Shown here piece by piece: positions 57,901 to 64,000 of a stretch of DNA of 64,000 nucleotides (its first letter is position 1; each line of letters begins with the position of its first letter). The position numbers and the translations under genes were made by a program. The stretch spans positions 18,230,416 through 18,294,415 of the forward strand of contig CM063249.1 in the NCBI GenBank assembly GCA_032158295.1, in the 5' to 3' direction. Origin of the DNA: Pycnopodia helianthoides. Its lineage: Eukaryota > Echinodermata > Asteroidea > Forcipulatida > Asteriidae. Below the pieces are notes generated by a model. That model was given only the letters and a program-made list of their open reading frames with translations, was not told the origin of the DNA and made no database searches.

Positions 57901-58392
57901 ATTTTTGATCACTGATTTATTTATTTCTATTTATTATTATTATTTATTTTTATTTTTTACATAACACTAAAATATATATATTTTTTCCCTATATATATTT
58001 AACCCCTTGCTTTATCTGTGTGCTTTCTGTCTCTCTCTATTTTTCATTCATTTCCACTTGACTATTCCTCCAGTGATATTTGTTTGTGTGTGTTCAAAGA
58101 AAGACTCTGCTAGGGTACAAATGTCAGGTCACTGACTATATTTTGCATTTATACCATTGGTCTTTTGGTTGGCAAGCAGTTCTGTTTGCAACAGCTAATT
58201 CTATTTTCTATTTTTTATTTTAATACCAATCATAGCAGTGTACTGGCAATTCCGAAGGACTTTTAATATGCCCTTCATATGCTGAAGTGCTGAAAGATGA
58301 ATTTTTTGTTTTATTGTTTAATTTACAGGACTGATGCCATCGCTTCATTGGTGAAAGAAACGAAGAACCTCACAATTGCTGTCGGACACTAA
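33751..58392 (+). CDS. NUP88: Nucleoporin NUP88 (16 exons)
   Basis: Component of the cytoplasmic face of the nuclear pore, partner of NUP214 and NUP98 in protein export. Exons: 33751-33987, 38101-38270, 38786-38911, 39936-40105, 41344-41428, 42228-42418, 44109-44255, 44893-44991, 45827-45926, 47960-48103, 49375-49520, 50601-50723, 53133-53279, 55228-55353, 56871-56986 and 58329-58392. The N-terminal beta-propeller ([65 protein letters not shown]) aligns step by step with human NUP88. The C-terminal half is coiled coil ([46 protein letters not shown]). Exons sum to 2191 nt; two one-base deletions (in exons 11 and 14) must be allowed for. Then 2193 nt gives 730 residues, against 741 in human. 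Exons 6 and 10 are bounded by phase logic. Confidence 0.95.
34220..35010. mobile_element. Foldback element with ~200-bp inverted ends in NUP88 intron 1
   Basis: The left arm (from CCCCATGAATAGGGCC) reappears in reverse complement at the right end (GGCCCTATTCATGGGG). Inner parts also pair (TAGTCTTGGTGCAAGACGTT with its imperfect complement). It is flanked by CTAGGTGAACATAG at 34206-34219 and CTAAGGTGAACATAG at 35011-35025, a 14-15 bp target duplication. No transposase. Confidence 0.88.
35372..36684. mobile_element. 1.3-kb foldback element with ~600-bp inverted arms in NUP88 intron 1
   Basis: Starts TAGACCCAGTAACTGGGGCG and ends in its complement (CGCCCCAGTTACTGGGTCTA apart from one base). The arms are almost identical: a 63-codon ORF is the same in both at the protein level. 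The centre is about 36028, with a spacer of roughly 120 bp. Flanks GGCCTGATC (35363-35371) and GGCGTGATC (36685-36693) form a 9-bp target duplication with one mismatch. Long arms plus 9-bp duplication fit a Mutator-like non-autonomous element (inference). Confidence 0.9.
38333..38416 (+). repeat. Fragment of the CAGGGTTCTGCCCAGG element
   Basis: Shares GAAACCATTGCGAG, TGGATCAGTTACACGGTAGATCATA (in parts) with 45293-45722. Only one end is present. Lies in NUP88 intron 2. Confidence 0.6.
39056..39192 (+). repeat. Dispersed repeat, also at 45958-46128 (reverse)
   Basis: CCAGGATTTGGTAAAAGAGT, ATTTACATGTAAATGACGGA and GACACCCCTCTGGC occur here and in reverse complement in the other copy. Confidence 0.75.
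39497..39865 (+). mobile_element. MITE, AGGTATTATACAGGATTGG family
   Basis: Begins AAAGGTATAATACAGGATTG and ends TTACCAATCCTATTACTG. The body matches 2988-3322 for most of its length. In NUP88 intron 3, about 70 bp before exon 4. Confidence 0.8.
41026..41223. mobile_element. GGGCCC-ended MITE
   Basis: GGGCCCAATTTCACAAAGCT at the left, AGCTCTGTGAAGTTGGGCCC at the right. The interior has TTGCTTAAAAAATGTCTGCT and CCAGTCACAGATGGTACACG, as in 50071. Confidence 0.88.
41494..41650. repeat. A-rich dispersed repeat fragment
   Basis: CCGACCGACCCTAGTTTTTA and CGCGACCCTAAACTTTTTAT followed by long A runs. Looks like a repeat family member but only one copy is in the window. Confidence 0.35.
42228..42418 (+). 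CDS. NUP88: NUP88 exon 6
   Basis: Contains [18 protein letters not shown] and [16 protein letters not shown], nearly identical to the human segment, followed by seven Asp codons. The donor after 42418 (GTATCA) is chosen because it gives the phase 1 that exon 7 needs; GTGAGA at 42433 looks stronger but breaks the frame. Confidence 0.88.
43225..43415 (+). mobile_element. tRNA-derived SINE, GGTCTAGTGGTTTGGCAT type
   Basis: A-box-like GGTCTAGTGGTTTGGCATC and B-box-like GGTTTGATTCC, then GTTATATGCCTGTGGATTTT and GGGTAAAACCAAATAGTA. The same order as at 54975-55142. Confidence 0.75.
43552..43953. mobile_element. TTAA-flanked MITE, AGGCACTGGACAC family
   Basis: TTAA at 43552 and 43950. The left terminus AGACACTGGACACCTTTGG pairs with GTGTCCAGTGCCT at the right. 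The interior has a 20-bp class hairpin (GAGACCTCACGCGTGAGGTC). 402 bp, non-coding. Confidence 0.9.
44280..44605 (+). mobile_element. 5'-truncated tRNA-derived SINE (Ser/Leu-like family)
   Basis: Begins near the B-box (CAGCAGAGTGTGGGTTCGAG) just after NUP88 exon 7 and continues GACACTTGTGTCC, CAAGACACTTAACC, GAAGGGGTTGCCC and ACCTTGTAAACCATTACATG as in 47127. Confidence 0.8.
45110..45262 (+). repeat. Dispersed repeat, also at 63770-63910 (reverse)
   Basis: Shared blocks are GGGCAATTTG..., TTTTGTGAAAT..., CGCATGACTGTGTGTTCCAA and AATTGCC, found in reverse complement near the window end. Confidence 0.65.
45293..45722. mobile_element. Inverted-repeat element with CAGGGTTCTGCCCAGGATTT ends
   Basis: CAGGGTTCTGCCCAGGATTT at the left pairs with AAATCCTGGGCAGACCCTG at the right. 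Inner arms (CCATTGCGAGATGGATCA; TCAAATCAAAGAAG) also pair. Lies in NUP88 intron 8. Confidence 0.82.
46695..46802. mobile_element. 108-bp hairpin MITE
   Basis: GGGGTGCGTTTTCGCGGTCG plus TAACCAATAA pairs with TTATTGGTTACGGCCGCGAA plus AACGCACCCC, about 30 bp with one mismatch. The GC-rich tips stand out in AT-rich DNA. Confidence 0.85.
47127..47660 (+). mobile_element. tRNA-derived SINE (Ser/Leu-like) with internal duplication
   Basis: The head reads GTCGTGGCCGAGCGGATAAG, then AGACTCAAGGTCT, and the B-box GTGGGTTCGAGTCCC. The body segment beginning ATGGGATGTAAAGCTGTAGG is present twice in tandem (47267 and 47389, period 122). The tail ends in an ATTATTATT run. Confidence 0.88.
47960..48103 (+). 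CDS. NUP88: NUP88 exon 10
   Basis: Reads [20 protein letters not shown] and [14 protein letters not shown], aligned with APIRGFWIVPD and ICITSTYECLIWPLL in human. Starting at 47960 (after CCTAG) keeps phase with exon 9; a later CCCAG before 47999 would not. Confidence 0.78.
49057..49205 (+). mobile_element. tRNA-derived SINE, Asn-like
   Basis: The A-box TAACTCAGTTGATAGAGCG and B-box GGTTCAAATCC are preceded by GGAGACCACCAACATAGGGC and followed by GTCAATTTGTCTTTTCAACC. The anticodon-arm position reads GTT, as in tRNA-Asn. Confidence 0.8.
49375..49520 (+). CDS. NUP88: NUP88 exon 11 with one-base deletion
   Basis: Begins in frame ([20 protein letters not shown]) and then hits a stop. In the -1 frame the conserved [20 protein letters not shown] appears, matching DSFEKHIRSILQRSVANPAF in human. 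The switch point is the GGG at 49454-49456, consistent with loss of one G. With one base added, the exon end phase matches exon 12. Confidence 0.85.
49544..49935 (-). mobile_element. TTAA-flanked MITE, AGGAACATTACAGAATTGG family, copy 3
   Basis: TTAA on both sides, in the orientation of copy 2. It starts 24 bp after the NUP88 exon 11 donor. Confidence 0.92.
50071..50267. mobile_element. GGGCCC-ended MITE
   Basis: AGGGCCAATTTCATAGAGCT at the left and AGCTCTATGAATTTGGGCCCT at the right (one base longer there). The interior has TTGTCTGCTAAGCAG and CCAGTCACAAACTGTACGTG. Confidence 0.88.
50395..50480 (+). repeat. Repeat segment shared with 51192-51290
   Basis: CAGGATTTGTCCTGATTT, CCTTGGCCTTCA and GGCAAACT occur in the same order in both copies. 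Confidence 0.7.
50795..50900 (+). mobile_element. Fragment of the Ser/Leu-like SINE
   Basis: GTGGGTTCGAATCCCGGTCA, then GACACTTGTGCCCTTGAGCA, as in the other copies. The A-box side is eroded. Confidence 0.65.
50941..51027 (+). repeat. 32-bp tandem repeat, three units
   Basis: Three copies of CCATGCCTACACCCTTACGG followed by ACTGTGAA. Confidence 0.85.
52331..52423. repeat. Half copy of the GGGCCC MITE
   Basis: Contains AACTGGTCTCCTGCTAATTT and AGCAGCTCTAGAAATTGGGC; one arm only. Confidence 0.65.
52548..52736. mobile_element. GGGCCC-type MITE, degenerate ends
   Basis: AAGGCCGAATTTCATAGAGC at the left and GCTCTATGAAATAGAGCCCT at the right. Interior GTTACCAGCC and TTGCTTAGCAGAAATG, as in 50071. 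Confidence 0.8.
52875..53125 (+). mobile_element. tRNA-derived SINE, Asn-like, longest copy
   Basis: A 5' part (CTTGGGTGTGATCCCTGGCT, GGCTTCTGACCAGCACCCC) comes before the tRNA-like region GCTAGCTCAGTTGGTAGAGC, CCGGCACGTTAATCCGG and GGTTTAAATCCCG. The arm CCGG-CACGTTAAT-CCGG gives a GTT anticodon position. It ends 8 bp before NUP88 exon 13. The 5' part is shared with 63280. Confidence 0.82.
54975..55142 (+). mobile_element. tRNA-derived SINE, GGTCTAGTTGGTAAGACAT type
   Basis: GGTGGTCTAGTTGGTAAGAC is the A-box side and GTGGGTTCGAATCCCAC the B-box/T-arm. The tail AAGTAATATGCCTGCAGATT and GGGTAAAACCAAATAGTA is shared with 43225. Confidence 0.82.
55228..55353 (+). CDS. NUP88: NUP88 exon 14 with one-base deletion
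   Basis: Begins [20 protein letters not shown], then LQREMNE, and leaves the family frame. The coiled coil resumes in another frame as [14 protein letters not shown]. The break is at 55310-55313 (GAATG), consistent with loss of one A. Adding it restores the alignment length to human (28 of 28 positions in this stretch) and the phase of exon 15. Confidence 0.85.
55785..55990 (+). repeat. 18-bp tandem repeat, about 12 units
   Basis: The unit GACCACAACCAGTTTAAC is almost perfect apart from the edge units and one GACTAC variant. The 18-bp length keeps every frame open. In NUP88 intron 14. Confidence 0.95.
56871..58392 (+). CDS. NUP88: NUP88 exons 15-16, C-terminus
   Basis: Exon 15 (56871-56986) reads [20 protein letters not shown] and HLKTLLKEE. 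Exon 16 (58329-58392) reads [20 protein letters not shown], then TAA at 58390-58392. The human end ([20 protein letters not shown]) is similar in kind. Confidence 0.92.
57078..57330 (+). mobile_element. tRNA-derived SINE (Ser/Leu-like), variant body
   Basis: GTGTCGTGGCTGAGCGGTTT, GGCGGACTCCAGTTCTGG and GTGGGTTCGAATCCCG form the tRNA-like head. GACACGTGTGTCCTTGAGTA follows as in the family, but the downstream body (GCTTGGTGCGCTACATACTT) differs from 47127. Confidence 0.8.
57640..58020. repeat. AT-rich low-complexity region in NUP88 intron 15
   Basis: Runs of ATTATT and TTTATTTATT and an ATATATAT stretch. Nothing else is seen. Confidence 0.6.
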
Positions 58393-59024
58393 AAAACACC
58401 CCACCAAAGACATTCCAGGCGTGGAATATGTATACTATCAATAATATCAACCCCCTAAAACGAAAAGAAAACAAGGGGGGAAAAAGAAAAAACAAATTCA
58501 AATACAAAAACAAAACAACATTATGAGCAAAGAAATTATGTAAAGTTTGTTTTGCACTATAATGTGTGCATATTTCTGATAAACAAAAGACCTATTTTGA
58601 TACAGCCTTGAAGCTGTACAATCTACAATCCACTGAATTTTCTCTAAGAAAACAACTCATCATTTACTCTCTGTGTTATTTTATCAATTAGATTAATTAC
58701 TTCTTTTTTGAAAGTAAACTCTTTTGGTAGTATTTGAAGCTATTCAGGCCTGGAATTACAGGGTGTTGAGGCCATGGTGTCTGGTTGCCCTGGTCTTGGC
58801 CTCGGTGCCTCTTCTTATGTTTCCTACAGACGTTATGATTCTCAAATGGAGGTGCCCTTTGCAAAATAAAAATAACCTTGCCCCTCAAAAGATGAAATTC
58901 AAGGCCCAACAGCAGGTTCTACAAATTGGAACTTTGCATTTACAGCCCATTGAAATTGTCACTCTTTAAAAATAATTGGTTCTGGAACTTCAGTTTTTTA
59001 CCTCTATTTCTCTCTCTCTCTCAA

Positions 59025-59030
59025 AATAAA
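59025..59030 (+). terminator. Possible NUP88 polyadenylation signal
   Basis: AATAAA about 630 bp after the stop; an earlier AATAAA-like site lies at about 58864. The choice between them is not resolved. Confidence 0.35.
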
Positions 59031-59631
59031 CTTGTTTGGATTGTATTCCAAATAATGGAATCAAAGGAAACTTGATTCATGTACTTCTGCAATTCATCCA
59101 CATGTCCATCATCATCTTAAGAAAATGATTCAGTCTTGAACCATTATTTAATGGACAACATTGGGACAACATTGGTCAATCGGTTATGAGGGTCACCAGG
59201 CATGCAACTTTTTTAGACTGATACTTGCTCACGGCGATCATTTGAGTAGGGCGCCCTCGCCTGGAGGTCATAAGGAGGGTGTTCATTGGCCAATCCTGTG
59301 CGCTGTACATACAAATCTATGCATTTCCAAGGTTGGGCATCGTTTAGCTCTAAGATGTGGCTTGATGATGTCAATGCTTAAGGTCTATTTTTCTATTTTT
59401 CCGTCTTTTTTGTGCCATTGAAAACTAAAAAACACTGCTAAGTTATGTGCAAGGAAGTTCCTCTCTTTTTTTTGCAAAAACGTAGTGCATGTCAAAAACA
59501 TAGTTGCATGTCTGTCCACAAGAAAATAGTGGAAAAACCCCATCACTTTTTGAACTTGTGTTTTCATATTGTCAATGTTGTGCATCCCCATAAAGTTTGC
59601 TTATTTGCAAAGTGGCTGTTAATCGTGCAAT

Positions 59632-59954
59632 TTAAAGGGAGGGGTATACCTTTGGTAATTACTCAAAAAATAACGACCATAAAAACTTACTCGATAAGAA
59701 ACACTGCAGCTGTGGATAATGTATAACATTTTGAGAATCAATCTCCTTCGAAGGAATGGGTTTTGAGAGAGGAATTAAAAACATTTCAATCTGAGAAACA
59801 TTTCTGCATGATACGTTTCGGCGATATCTCAGAAACGCTACCACCTTTTGAAATGAAATGTTCACAGGTTAGTTTGATTGTATATGTATGTAAATTTATA
59901 TAGTATTAAAACAATCAAACGGTTCCAAAAACCAAAGGTATACTTTGCTTTTAA
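59632..59954 (+). mobile_element. TTAA-flanked MITE, AGGGAGGGxATACC family, copy 2
   Basis: TTAA at 59632 and 59951. AGGGAGGGGTATACCTTTGG at the left, CCAAAGGTATACTTTGCT at the right. Longer than the copy at 2359, with an extra middle section containing CGATATCTCAGAAACGCTAC. Confidence 0.85.
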
Positions 59955-60982
59955 TAACAAATCAATACTTTTGAAAAGGGAAAAAGATGAGCATTGTGAA
60001 AACAGAATTGATGATGAGAGGATTTTATGGAAAAAGTTGAGGAACTGAACTCACAGTTCTGTCCATTGAACCTGAACAACTGTATTTCTTATTTTCTAAA
60101 ATTGTGTCGCTAGTTAAAGATCCAATCTTTTAATTGGATTTTTATTTCTGGATTTACTTTTTGTTGTTTCTTTGCCATTAAGATTGCATAATAAAAACAT
60201 TTGTAAATAATAACTGATTAAACATGTTTTGTATTACATACATTTGTTGTAGTTTAGTCTGAATTTTTTGTATATTAAGAAAACATTACCATGTTTTTAC
60301 CATGATAAAATTCAAGGCAGCTGCATGAAAAAAGGAAGACAAAAAAGAGCCACTTACATTTGATGATTTAAAAAAAAAATTATAGGCCTAGACACATTTT
60401 TTTTTAATTTTGAAGTTTTAGGAAATTTGTAAAACATGTTTTGAAGTGCATTCTTGTGCACTGCGCAGTATGCCAGATCCTGCATAAATGAGCATGCCAC
60501 ACCATGAGATCTGGCCAAGTGGTTCATGCCAGAGCTAGGCAATCTGGCCGGCGCCAGATTTGTTTTGCTGTCTATGGCATTCCTCCTTGGTGTCTGGGTG
60601 GTTCTGGCAAAACTGGTTATTGATGCATGTCAGATGCCAATGTAAAACATTTTTGACGAAAAAAAATGACCCCCAAAATGAGACGTTTAAACTGCTGTTG
60701 CTGTCCTAGTGCCTGGTGACTCCAGCAAAACAATACATTATAATATGGAAACTAGCAGATTGGTTTGAGTTGAGTTAAGGTAAACATTGGCATAATGCTT
60801 TGGGAGTTCCTTTCATGTGAATGCTTTGAAACTCTCATAAAACAATACTGATTCCATGATGGCAAAGGGAAAACCCAATTTTGAAAAATGCAAAATAATG
60901 CATATTGGGGGGGGGGGGACGGATGCGGGCTGCGGATATGTACTATAAAGAAACAACCTCCCTGATTGACCTTCACTTGCTA

Positions 60983-61375
60983 TTAAAGGAACATTGCAGA
61001 ATTGGTAAGAAAAAAACTTGTAAAATATACTTTTGATCACAAATTTACATAAAACTTACACAGTCTAATGATGATGATAGTAGAAAACATCCCTTGAAAT
61101 ATTTCTGTCTGAAATGCCATATTTGATGAGAAATGAATAAACTAATTTTCCGATTGGAGTTTATCGCTCAGTGAGCGTTTTATTCATTTGTTGAGTCTAT
61201 ATGATTTCATGCAAATGTGTAATCGGTTTTTCACTATTTTCTGTGACCCAGATGGCCGATCGATCTCAAACTTCTGCAGGTTTGTCAGTTTATGTATAAT
61301 GGTGGATTACATAAAGTGCTTACACTGCCAGCAACTGTTTTGTTAGCAAAACCAATTCTGTAATGTTTCCTTTAA
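60983..61375 (+). mobile_element. TTAA-flanked MITE, AGGAACATTACAGAATTGG family, copy 4
   Basis: TTAA on both sides, in the orientation of copy 1 and very close to it. Ends CCAATTCTGTAATGTTTCCT. Confidence 0.92.
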
Positions 61376-61744
61376 CTGAAGAATCATTATCACAGTTTAC
61401 ATTGTTCCTCCACAAAATTGTAATATATCTGTACTTGATTAAAGTCTTGTTTTTTAATTTACCCACCTTCATATGAATATAACAAATACAATCGTTTTGT
61501 TTGTATTATTCAACCACCCCACTCCTAGTCTGGGTATACTTTTCATTTTAATACAGCACCATCTGTTAAAATTCAGAGAAAAACATTCTTTAAAAAGTTC
61601 CTTTGGCAAAAGGGGAAATGAAACTTTAATTTTGATTGGTCCTTAAGAATTTTGTTTTTTGTGGCACTGGAAAGTTGGTAAAACCAATGGTTTCTTTCAC
61701 TGGAAATATAGGACACCCCCCCCCTGGTATGTGCTAATACTTTT

Positions 61745-62215
61745 CACACAGTTATTTATTTATTTATATAAATATATATATAGTACTATATCATATCTTC
61801 ATTATTATATAACTTTATTATATTATTATAATTACAAAAAACAATATCAAGTAATAAACTACCAAGGAAACTGAACTGGGTAAATTTTAAATAATTTGGG
61901 GTTGAACAAAGAAAATTTTCCTACAGCAGGACTTGAGCTATCTAGCATCATATATATTGTATAATTAATTATATGATATTTGATTATATAATTATATAAC
62001 TACATAATACATTATAAAGGTATATGATATATTATATAGCTATACAATATATTGTATGTTTATTTAATTAGTTATTTTTAAATAGTTATATAATTTTGTA
62101 GTATATATTTATACAAATCATTATACAATACACTTTATAATTATATAATTATATTATATAGTTATGTAAATATTTAATTTAATTATTTATTTATTTATTT
62201 ATTTACAAGTAACCA
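61745..62215. repeat. AT-rich low-complexity tract
   Basis: Almost pure A/T with TATATA, TTATTTA and ATAATTATAT runs, with one more balanced piece near 61880-61950. No gene seen. Confidence 0.85.
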
Positions 62216-62519
62216 GTGACTGACCAACTCTTACAGTGGTTGACCTTCCTTGGTCAAGTCCCCTGTGTTCTCAATATGCTTGGAAGCTCTTATGGTAAAA
62301 GGGGGCTGGGCCATTTTGGACAAGACTTGTTCACTGTATGAGAGAATCAAGTAACTGTGAGTGCGATAATGTTCTACCGAATTTCACTGTGAACTCAACC
62401 AAAAGTAAGTTTAACTTGCGATTTTGGAACACATTTTTATACCTTCAGAATTGTTAAATTCTGCCCTTTTCTGGCTGTACATGTTCGGTTACCCCTTCCT
62501 GATAAAGGTAAGAAATTGG

Positions 62520-62715
62520 GTCGGGCTGTTGTCAGAGTGTAGGATCGGGTTCTGAGCATGTTACTGTGAGCAAGACACTTCATTGTAATTTGCCTTGTCT
62601 TTCAGATGGGATGTAAATCTGTTGATCCTGCCGTGGTTTTCTTCCTCCATGTTCTTACATTTTACTACACACATATAAGGCATTTATAAAGCACCACTAC
62701 ATCAAGAACGCAGCG
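62520..62715 (+). mobile_element. Eroded tRNA-derived SINE (Ser/Leu-like)
   Basis: GCAAGACACTTCATTGTAAT and CAGATGGGATGTAAATCTGT match body segments of 47127. The B-box is poor. Confidence 0.55.
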
Positions 62716-63279
62716 CATTATATTGGGTATAAATAATTTTGGATACACTACTTGAACTTGCATAAAGAGTCAGATTCTCTGATGTGATGGAGATAGTGAG
62801 TGCATTCCATGTCAGGGAGCAATTGAGGAAAGGTGCAACTTGATGGCAGACTTGAGAAGCTTGACAGAGTTTGGTACCATGAGGCGAGTAGTGTCGGGAT
62901 GCAAGATAGCCTAAAGATCCAAAACAGTAAGAGAAGGGGCGTTCTAGCACCAAATTCCCTTACAAGATATACATGGTTCTCATAATTTAAAAGCCCCCTC
63001 CCCAAATGATGTATTTGCCCTCGCTTACCCCCTCCCTCCCCCAAATGAAAATTTCTGGTTACACCACTGGCTCTATTGATATACCAGTTGGAAAATAACA
63101 AGCACCTTGGGATTCCCACAAATAAACTTGTGATATACTGCGGTACTGCCGCTTCCTGGGAAGCCAATCCCCTTCCAGCCAAATTTTCTTTGTTCATCCC
63201 AAAATTGAATTAAAATTTACCCAGTCAGTTTCCTTTGTTGCTAATTGCATGGTATTTAAAGTCAAATCCCCTTATGGTG

Positions 63280-63545
63280 ATCACAGTACCTGCCCCTTCC
63301 CAGGTTGTATCCTAAACTTGGATGTGATCCTTGGTTATATGGCAGTCTAAGGTTGAATGGCTTCTGACTGGCACCCCAAACAAAGATATTGACAAAACAG
63401 AGAAACTGCCAAAATTAGGGCTGGATAGCTTAGTTGGTATGGAGAGAACTGGCATGCTAAGTCGGAGGTTGCAGGTTCAAATCTCGTTCTAGTATTTTTT
63501 TGGTATTCGCCCAAAAATTTTATGAAAATTTACAAAGTCAGTTTC
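63280..63545 (+). mobile_element. tRNA-derived SINE, Asn-like
   Basis: The same 5' part as 52875 (ACTTGGATGTGATCC, GGCTTCTGACTGGCACCCC), then ATAGCTTAGTTGGTATGGAG with an insertion, GGTTCAAATC and a T-run. More diverged than the other copies. Confidence 0.75.
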
Positions 63546-64000
63546 CCATTTGGTTTGTTAACCAGACAAGAGTCCATGGATGGTTTGCTCTGGTGTCTTC
63601 AAACTGGACAAGACTACACCCTAAGGTGGATGCCTTAGACCCTAAGTTATAGTGGTAATCTTGTGTATCACTGGATTCTAAGAATTCAACCCTCATGAAA
63701 ATTTTTAAATCATTTTCAAACTAACCCCCCTGTTAGCCTTTTTGAGATAAGGTGGACACTATAAATAGGTTGCAATATGACATAAATCGGTCATCCTTAC
63801 GGGCAATTTGGAACACACAGTCATGCGTTTGCGTGAGAATGGCGTGCAGCACGCCCAAATTTCACAAAACTCATTGCTCGATTGGTTAGCGAACAACGCG
63901 GCTGCATTACAGACAAATTTATCCCAAACTTAATGGTGTCATAGATTAATGTGTCCAACATATCTCACCATGGCTTATTCTCTTTGGTTGGAGACCCACC
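63546..64000. other. Window end, repeat-derived intergenic
   Basis: Contains the reverse copy (63770-63910) of the repeat at 45110. No gene seen. Confidence 0.5.

Noticed and set aside
62748..63197. 149-residue minus-strand ORF near the window end
   Set aside because: Low-complexity and repeat-derived; no domain and no matching splice context.

Overview
The window is animal (metazoan) nuclear DNA. It has spliced genes with short exons and GT-AG introns, AT-rich introns crowded with small inverted-repeat elements and tRNA-derived SINEs, a TATA-box promoter, and one 100-N assembly gap (22877-22976). Protein similarity and repeat style suggest a marine invertebrate deuterostome, most likely an echinoderm, perhaps a sea star. 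The organism call is an inference from remembered repeat families and was not checked by search.

Four protein-coding genes lie on the + strand, one after another. (1) 111-5237: the 3' end of a SETD1/Set1-type histone H3K4 methyltransferase, with N-SET region, WDR5-binding (WIN-like) motif, SET and post-SET; its upstream exons are outside the window. A ~130-bp minisatellite begins inside its last codons and runs through the 3' flank to about 6480. (2) About 10882-22223: a type II membrane protein with a basic, Pro-rich N-terminus, one transmembrane helix, a SEA domain split over three exons and an EGF-like module. It appears to start with a 9-nt coding exon and to carry a 15-nt microexon. One of its introns holds a ~440-bp CAA/CAG/CAAA tract. 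(3) 25712-32335: a complete secreted matrix metalloproteinase with hemopexin domain, about 704 residues over 8 exons, preceded by a TATA box. (4) 33751-58392: a complete NUP88 nucleoporin gene of 16 exons, about 730 residues once two single-base deletions in homopolymers are allowed for.

Between and inside the genes there are at least four families of small elements flanked by TTAA, a palindromic GGGCCC-ended MITE family, two long inverted-repeat insertions in NUP88 intron 1 (one ~0.8 kb with a ~14-bp target duplication, one ~1.3 kb with ~600-bp arms and a 9-bp target duplication), several tRNA-derived SINE families, and arrays with 18-, 27-, 32-, 99- and ~130-bp units. A block at 12.9-15.1 kb carries nine copies of a 15-bp motif, all in one orientation, around the remains of an unknown transposon-like ORF. 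This is the best candidate here for an undescribed mobile element.

The genes do not form a pathway. They are independent neighbours: a chromatin writer, a cell-surface protein, an extracellular-matrix protease and a nuclear-pore component. The 58.4-64 kb tail contains NUP88 3' flank, MITEs, SINEs and AT-rich low-complexity DNA, with no gene I can support.
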